From: Leptasterias polaris
Taxonomy: Eukaryota > Echinodermata > Asteroidea > Forcipulatida > Asteriidae
DNA: 64,000 nucleotides
Assembly (NCBI GenBank): GCA_037783415.1
Contig: JAZGTN010000017.1
Location: forward strand, 564,501 to 628,500
Direction of reading: 5' to 3'
Part shown: piece by piece, positions 47,001 through 56,000 of the stretch
Layout of the letters: the number at the start of each line of letters is the position of its first letter
How positions within the stretch are numbered: position 1 is the first letter of the stretch
Translations under genes and position numbers: made by a program
The notes under the pieces: model-generated
Seen by the model: only the letters and a program-made list of their open reading frames with translations
Databases searched by the model: none
What the model was told of the DNA's origin: nothing

Positions 47001-50000
47001 CATCCAGACCCCAACGGCTGCCAATGAGAGACTATCTTCACTCAGACTAAACTCCAGACTGGGCGAGTTCCTTGTTATCTCTGCTTACGCTCCGACTTTG
47101 AACTATGACGCGTCTGACAAGGACATTTTCTACAATCAACTTGAAGATCTACTCCGAACCTCAGCTGAGACCACCCGAACTGTTTTACTCGGTGACATGA
47201 ATGCACGAGTGGGCTCCGACTATAATAGCTGGCCCAACTGCATAGGCAAGTTTGGAGTTGGTAATATGAATGAAAATGGTCAACGACTGCTCGAGCTCTG
47301 CTGTCGGCAAAACTTGTGTATTACTAACACAATGTTTCCTGGAAAACCCCACCGAAAACAGACCTGGTGTCACCCACGATCTAAATCATGGCATCAGCTT
47401 GATTTCGTCTTAGTGAAACAGAGTCACAAACAGGAAGTTCAAAACACCCGCACTTATCACAGCGCAGACTGTGACACGGATCATAGCCTTGTCTGCTCTA
47501 AAATGTCACTGCAGCCTAAGCCTTTCCATCGTCAAAAGAAACAATCAGCCAAAATCAACATACACAAAACCACACTGCCCCATCTCAATGCGACCTTCTG
47601 TGTTTCGCTGTTCTCTGCTGTGGATAGCCTACCCACTGCAACTGACCCTGATGTATACTGGGGCTCCCTCAGGAAGACCATTCATGAATCGGCACTCGCA
47701 ACATATGGCAAAAAAGTTAAACAAAATCCTGACTGGTACAATGCCTCACTCCCTATCATCCAACCTGTACTGGAGGAAAAGAGGAAAGCTCTACTACGAT
47801 TGAAAGCTCGACCAACCAGACAGGCTCGCACTGCTCATCGTATTGCAAGAGCCGATGCCCAGAGAGCCGTTCGCGCCTGTGCTCGTGAGTACTGGGATTC
47901 CATCTGCCTGGATATTCAAACTGCAAGGGACCGCGGTGACACCAGAGGGATGTACGCAGGAATTAAGAGGGCCACAGGACCAACTACTCAGTCCAGTGGA
48001 GTACTCAAACAGAAGGATGGTACCGTAATCAAAGACAAATCCAACAAATTGAATCGCTGGATTGAGCACTACAGTGAACTCTACTCAGGGCAGAGTCGGG
48101 TCTCATCCGATACAATCGCCTCTCTCCCTAATGCACCACCAAAGATTGAATTAGATTTAGAACCTGATCTAGAAGAGGTGACGGCTGCCATCAAACGAAT
48201 GCCACTTGGTAAGGCTGCTGGTACAGATGCCATTTCTGCGGAACTTCTGAAAGCTGGCATTGAACCCTTAGCTGAGAAACTACACCACCTTGTTTCCCTT
48301 TGTTGGTCTGCCAAAAGTGTACCTCAGGAGTTCAAGAATGCAAAAATAACAACGTTGTACAAACGAAAAGGAGATCGAGGAGACTGTGATAATTACAGAG
48401 GTATCTCTCTCCTGAGTGTCACTGGGAAACTGCTAGCTCGGCTGATTCTTGCCCGCTTACAAGTTCTTGCGGAGGAGATCTACCCAGAAGCTCAATGCGG
48501 CTTCAGACCAGGTCGATCAACAACAGACATGATATTCTCTGTGAGGCAACTGCAGGAAAAAGCTCGTGAACAGCAACAGCCACTGCACTTAGCTTTTGTG
48601 GATCTAACAAAGGCATTTGATCTTGTCGATCGCCAATCTCTATTTGTTGTCCTTCAGAAGGCAGGTTGCCCACCAACTCTACTATCTCTGATAAGATCCT
48701 TTCATGAGGGGATGCAGGGTTGTGTCCAGTATGATGGCGACCTATCTGACACATTTCCGATCAATAGAGGAGTCAAGCAGGGGTGCGTATTGGCTCCGAC
48801 GCTGTTTGGTGTATACTTCTCCTTCATGTTTCGGAGGGCCTTCATCAATCTACCTGCCTCTACTGGAGTATCACTTCTTACAAGGGATGACGGTAATTTC
48901 TTCAATGTATCTCGCTTCAAAGCAAAAACCAGAGTGCAACATTTCGTCACTAGAGAACTACTTTATGCTGATGATGCAGCACTATGTGCAAACAGTCCCA
49001 GTCAACTTCAGGAGCTGCTTGATGGGTTCTCACGGTCCTGTGCCGACTTTGGGTTAACTATCAGCCTGAAGAAGACTGTGACCCTGTCCTCTGAGCTATT
49101 TGACAACCACCAGTTCACCGTCAATGACACTACACTGGACCGAGTAAACAAGTTCACATACCTCGGCTCTGCAATTACCTCCAACGCTACTCTTGACCCG
49201 GAAATCTCTGTTCGGCTTGGAAGGGCTGCTTCTACATTTGGGCGCCTTTCTAAGCGTGTATGGAATAACAAACAACTTTCCATCTGCACCAAAGTCCGCA
49301 TCTATGATGCCTGTGTGCTTAGTGTACTGCTTTACGGTGCTGAAACCTGGCCGACATACAGAAGTCAAGAAAGCAGACTGAGTGCGTTCCACACAAGATG
49401 TCTCCGTTCCATTCTGGGAGTCACCTGGAAGGACAAACTACCCAATGAGGAACTGTTCAAGATAACCAAATCTCAGCCATTGTCATCAAGGCTCAAGTTC
49501 ATCCGTCTCCGCTGGGCAGGTCATGTGACCCGTATGGAATCACACCGAATCCCCCGCTCCATACTCTATGGAGTCCTCGAAAATGGAGGCCGACCAGTTG
49601 GACGTCCCAAACTACGTTTCAAAGATGTCTTGAAGAGGGATTTGGTAGACTTTGAAATCCCCACCTGGTCATGGCCTCAGTTGGCCAGCAACCGTTCCAG
49701 CTGGAGGTCTACGCTGTATGATGGGATGAGACACGATCACAAACAAACAGACAACAAGATGAGGAGAGAAAGTTGTCCTTGATGGATACATCTAAACTTG
49801 ACATTGTCGTCCGCGACAGACGTCTGCCAACTACTACTACTACATGTACATTGATGTGTAACAAGCACTGTATACTCAGTATAAAAATCAACAGGCAAAA
49901 CACACAAGTGGGATTCAAACCCTCGACCTTTGCATTGCTAGAGCAGATGTCTTACCACCAGACCACCGAGCTGGCTCTGTGCCTAGAGGCAGTTTGAACC

Positions 50001-53000
50001 CGAATTGTTAGCAGTGGGTACTGCAACGATTTAATAAATATATAATATATACTACGGTACAAAGAAGAAGGGTGAAGTTTCTTTTTGTACATAAATAATA
50101 AACAGAAACTATAAAAAAGTTGTGTGCCATATTGACATTGGTCATGTCAGATTTGCCCTCACTGTCGGTTCTACTGAGCGCACATGTTTGCTCTATGGTT
50201 GTGCAAGTGGAATGCAGAAGAGAATTTTTTTTTTTTGTGAAGTAAATAAGTCAAAAAGCAATGATTTAATAACAACCATCTTAATGGTGATTTTCATTTC
50301 ATGCCGCTTTCTGGACAGTTCTTGGTAGAATTACAAGCCAATGGCTCAACTCAGTATAATTTATGTTTGTATGTAGAACTCGCTGAACACGCAGCCATAG
50401 ATCAATAAGCAAAAACTACCCCTACAGCGGTGAACAAATTCACTAATTATCAAACATGACCGTTGGCTCTCAAATATTTTTATTTGCACCATGACCACGA
50501 ATCCCAGCCTGAGCAAGGACCCAACGGAGAAACAAATTTGCTTAAAACCAAATATGACCCTAGGCTCTGAAATTGATCGGTTAGAGGAAAAAAAAAACGA
50601 AAAAAACTAAACAGACAGTAAGCAGTGCGACTATTGAAGGACCAATTTGTGAAATACAAGACACGACCCTTGGCTCTTGGTGTCTACATACGCTACACAT
50701 TAGCACATCAGCTAAAATACTCTCAAATGAAAAAGTAAAACCCCTTGGAGAATTCTGGGATTAAAGACAGTAATGTGAGCACTGCAATGTACTAGAATTG
50801 GGCCACAGTCCGCATTAGCCCAAACTGTGAATACATTATCTCGATATTACCAACCGTGAGTGACTATGACTATCAATCGGTGCTGTAAGATCGTATTTAA
50901 TTATTTTGTTAAACATCTAACCGCTCAATTACCACCAATAACAGGGTGAACAGGAAACGAGAAATGAAAACAGAGAAACGAGGAACAGAAAACCAAAATG
51001 GGAAAAACCCACGCAATCAGGTAGGGCATTAGGGACTGAAAACCCAGTTCAAATGCAAAGCACTTTTGTCTTTAAGGCAGCAAGTGCAGCAATCCGAACT
51101 GTTAAAAACAGGGTGTTCTCAATAAAATTCCAAGGTGGAATTCTGAGGGGGGATTGTCCACAGAGGTAAAAGGCACGGGAAGAAGCCACTGAACCAACCT
51201 GACCCCCAATAAACATCCCTGCATGAAGATGGACCCTAGCTGCAGTACATGTGGATAAAAGGTGTTTATCATGCACTTTGCAACTTTGTACATGTATCAA
51301 ATCGTCTTTAAACTATTGTTTCCCAGTTCATGTGGCCTTTAAGTTAAAAGGGACACAAAGCCTTTAGATTGGGCGCTTTTGGCTATAAAAGCATTTGTTA
51401 TTAAATGCATATGCTTTGAAAGATGTTTCAAAAGTAGAAAGTAATGGTTTTTGAGGCATTGCATGGTGAGGTATCAATGTATATTTGGTTTGCGGTAACA
51501 CCACATTTTATATCTACTTGCTAGGTAGATTTTGTTCTTTAAATTGAGAACTTGTCTTGCTACTTATTCTACTGCAGCAGAGTAGATTATTTGGAATTCA
51601 GGAGACTTCGGGAGACTTCGGGAGACTTCTCAGTTCTGAAAAGAACTGTCCTGCTTATTGACTACTACTTTTGCTCAGTGGATCGAAGGGGTAAGAAATC
51701 GGCGGGACTACTAATTTCGCTTAGTGGATCGAGGGGAAGTCCCTCATCCACTAAGCGAAAGTAGTAGTAAGCAAAAGTAGTAGTAAGCAAAAGTAGTAGT
51801 CCCGACCTATTTCCTACCTTTTGCGGGCCTCTCAAAGTGCTCTTTTTTCTACAAGGTATGCAGAGCTATGTTTGAAATATAAGACCCATTTATTTACATA
51901 TTACCATGTTACCATTAACAAGGTGCTGTGGCGCAATCTGCAGCAAACCCTACCAGAATACACTGAGGCAAACCCCTTCTCTTAATGATAACTGTACCAG
52001 GTTCTTATACATAACATGTATGACACGCCACGCCCAAGAACACAAGCATCACGCGGATTCAAACCCACACTCTGATGACTCTGCCATCAGAACATGAGTT
52101 CGACGCCTTGTTGACCACTCGGCCATGACACACATATTTACTGGAGTTTGCTTGAAACCTTGATCATTTGTACAGTGCCATGACATTTTAAATCTTACAA
52201 CATTACTTCAGGTGTTGTACAAACTGAATAGTACATTTTACAGTCTCCACTCAGTGGTGGAGCTGCGATCAATTTACATCTAATAAAATATGGGGCTCTC
52301 TTGCAAACAAAATTATTGTTCAATCTGTGTGTATTGTATAAACATCATGGTAGGGCATCCTCTTCTTTATTTCTTTGCTTGAATGAAACTTGCCCTTCCA
52401 AAGATCCCGAAAATTTAAAAGGATCATTCAAGGAGATGGTAATAAAAAGCGAAAACTAAAAGGAAAGAAATTGAAAGAAATTGAAGATTGAAAAGTAAAG
52501 ATTTATGGGATGCAATCTCATAAAGCTGCTGATCAAAAAAAATTATTGCTTAGCAGAAACAGGTTACCATCCAAAGTGATGTTTTGACTGGTGCCCTGTT
52601 TCTATTTAACTGGTGCCCCATTGATCACTTAGCAAAATGTTCTGCTGAAGAGCTTTATGAAAGTGTGCCCTGGTAGGAAGAAAGTAGGATACTGGTGAGG
52701 AACTCCAAATTGAAGAGGATTTAAATTTTAATTGTTTTCCCTTGGGGAGTAGGGGGTGTTCTTAGGGAAAGAGGTATTTAGAAGCAATACAGTTTACAAA
52801 ACAGGGCCTGAATTCATAGAGCTGCTCAAGCACAAAAAGCACAAAAAACAATTATGCTTACCAGATTTAGGTTACAAGCCAAAACACCCTGTCATGAGTA
52901 CTAGTTGTGACTGGTATCCTGCTCATTTTGGCAGAGCAGAAATTTGTTAAGTAATATTTTCTGCTTAAGCAGGTCTATCAAATTGGGCTATGAGCTGTGC

Positions 53001-56000
53001 TACAATCCTGATTTCTAGTTATTTGTTTCATTTGGGCGGGGGGGGGGGGGGTTATGGTGGTGTTTTAAGAGCATGAGGTATAACTAAGAAATAATTAAAA
53101 CACAGCGCTGTGTTACAATCCTGACCTCGGCATCGCCATACGTTTCCCAGCTGTCAGCGTCGGTCTCGAGCAGCAAGGAGTGAGCCTTGGTTTTTGGTGG
53201 ACGCCATCGCTGAGGTACCTCCGGTAAGCAGATCAGCACAACCACTAAATCCAGCACTGCTTTGCCGCTGCACATCAGGAGAAAAAGACATCAAGAAAGG
53301 TCGAGCAATAAAATAGATTGAACACTGGGAATCTGGGAGAACAATTTTGGGGCAGCCTAGACCTAAGAACAATATCATAGAGCTGCTTCAGAGAGTGCAA
53401 AACGTTTTCATTGACAACTGATGGACCAGGGCTCAATTTCTCAAAGAGCTAAGATTGACTGCAAATCAATTCTAATTGCTAAGCGAAGTGTGATGTCACA
53501 ATACACATCACTATGGTACACTAACTATTCATCTTAAAAGATGAATCTCAGTGCTTTGTAAAATCGGCACTTGATAAACTATAGACTGTGCAAGTTTCGG
53601 GCATACTGAAAAAAAAAATAAAAATTGAACGAAGACTATATCAATTCTATGAAACCAAATCTTCTTTTGAAATGTTATTCAAATACAAAGATCTTGAAAC
53701 TATAAATATCAACATCAGTTTGTTATCAACACAATTTCAATTGTTAAGCAATACAAATAACTAGTTGAAATTAACAATAAAACATAATTCAATCTTGGGA
53801 TGAGGATGCTTACTTTTTAGAACCCCATTTGCAAATCACAACCGAAAGTGTGCAACCATTGCAAAGGTTTAATGATAACATAAAAGCCAGTTGGACAAAA
53901 TTCTTAATTGTTTTCAAGTAACCCGAAATGGAGGTCAAGTTTTATTCTCAGGTTGTCTTTGTTGATTTGTTAAATTTATGTTAATAAATTTCATCGCAAA
54001 AAATTACTTTCAAGAAATAAACCACAAGGGAAACTGACTGTGTAAATTTTCAAATAATTTTGGGTCGAACAAAGAAAATTTGACTTGTGTGGTGCTTGAA
54101 CCTGTGACCTCTGGAGTAACGTGCCGGCACTCTACCAACTGAGCTACATGTATTTAGCCGTTATCTTGGTGGTCACCCTATTTTTTTCAATGTCCCATTG
54201 CATGAGTTTTCATCAGTTACCTGTATTCCTCCCACAATCAAAACTGTACATTAGGCCTACAGAACATTTCTTCATCATGTCTACAAAGGTATCTTAAGTC
54301 CTACAAATTACAGTGCTTGTCGCTTTTGAAGGTTTCTTGGTTTAATACCAGAAATAAGCATAATTTTAAAAAAATAACAAAGTTAAACTGAGTATCAGGA
54401 CTATTTAGTACTCACTTGTTCGCTTTGACTGTACTCAGCCTCCCGGGGGTCATCTCCGTCTCTCGAAACATCAGCCCTAAACTCTCAATCAGCAAAATTG
54501 CCAACCTACAAATAAACAAAAAAGTCAGATGTTAAAAACATTTCTCAATCCCTAAAAAGACAAACTACAGTCATCGGTGGTAAGTTTTCCGTATGACCTA
54601 CATGTATTAAGCATTGTTACTTATGTAATAAAATTGACAGGGGTACCAGCCTTCATCCAGAGCTGCCAACATTTGCATATTTAGAATTACATTCAACATA
54701 ATCAGGAAAAGGTTTCCATAATCAGGGAGATTTTCAAATTTGTTCTTCAGAACATGAAAAGATTGGTAAGTCTTCAGGGAACTTTCTGCTGAATCAGGGA
54801 GAGTTGGCAGCTCTGCAAATTACCTTGATAACTATTTTGTTATTTGTTTTCACATAAGGCACTTTCAAAACCGTCGCACTGGTCGCCTCAGCTTAGCTTC
54901 CGTCTTGGGTTTCGTCAGTAATTTTCCATATGGGACTTTACAGCCAGTGTTTCACGAGTTATTTATTTCGTGCAACATCACACTTTGCTTAATAAGATTA
55001 ATCTTCCAACCGCTGTGGAGTTGAGCTCTGGTGAGCAAGTGCAGGGTTCAAATTTTACATTGGACCGCAGGCCCGAGGCCAGTGGTTTTAGCATCGGGCC
55101 AGTAAACTCATAACTGGACAAGTCCGGCAGACTTGTGTTTGTCTTTAAATCTTGATTTTCACTCTGAATTAACATAACTCTGTTGATTATTGAAGAACAC
55201 TTAGTTTTTACCCATAATACAAATGAGATAAGTCTTCTCTTAGTGCTTTTTCAAATTCAAATAGTTGAACACAAAATTATGGTGCAGTATGTTGAGCTCA
55301 CAAGCCGTGCAATCTTGTGTGTTTTCCCAAAAAAATTTGAACCCTGAAGTGAGTCATAGAAATTCCCTTAAAGTTAACTGAACTCACTCCAACTCATCAG
55401 CTCGATGGTGTCTTCCCCTCTCGTTGTTCTGCAGGTTCAGCTCGGACTTGGGCAGGTAGCGATTGAGCTGAGCAATCATGAACTCAAATAGATCCTCAGT
55501 CTACAGATAATCACAGTGCAAGACGTTAACTCAAAAATTGAACAAAAGATCTTTCATTTATGGTCCAATCTCATAGACCTCCTTAAGAAGAAATATTACT
55601 TACAAATTTCCTGCTCAGCAAAAATTTACAGGATACCAGTCACAGATGGTAAATGTGGTAAACCATTTTGGTTGGTTACCTTATTCTGGTAAGCATAATA
55701 TTGTTACTTTTGTGCTTCTGTAAGTAGCCCTATGAAATTTGGCAAGAGATATGTCTCCCACAATTAAAAGGTCCCTAAACAAGTCAAAATTACCACCAGA
55801 GTAAGAGAAAGAACTAACCTTCCAGAAGAGTTTCTTCAGCACAAAGTATTTTTCAGCAGCATTACAGAGTTCCTGGACCAGTTGAAACAGATCGGGCATC
55901 GAGTTAGCAGAGTTGGTTATTTCTAACTTCAGCTGTTGGAATTGTCTCTCAAGTACCTCCCTAGATAAGAGACAATTGTACCAAACAAATTGGTGAGGAA

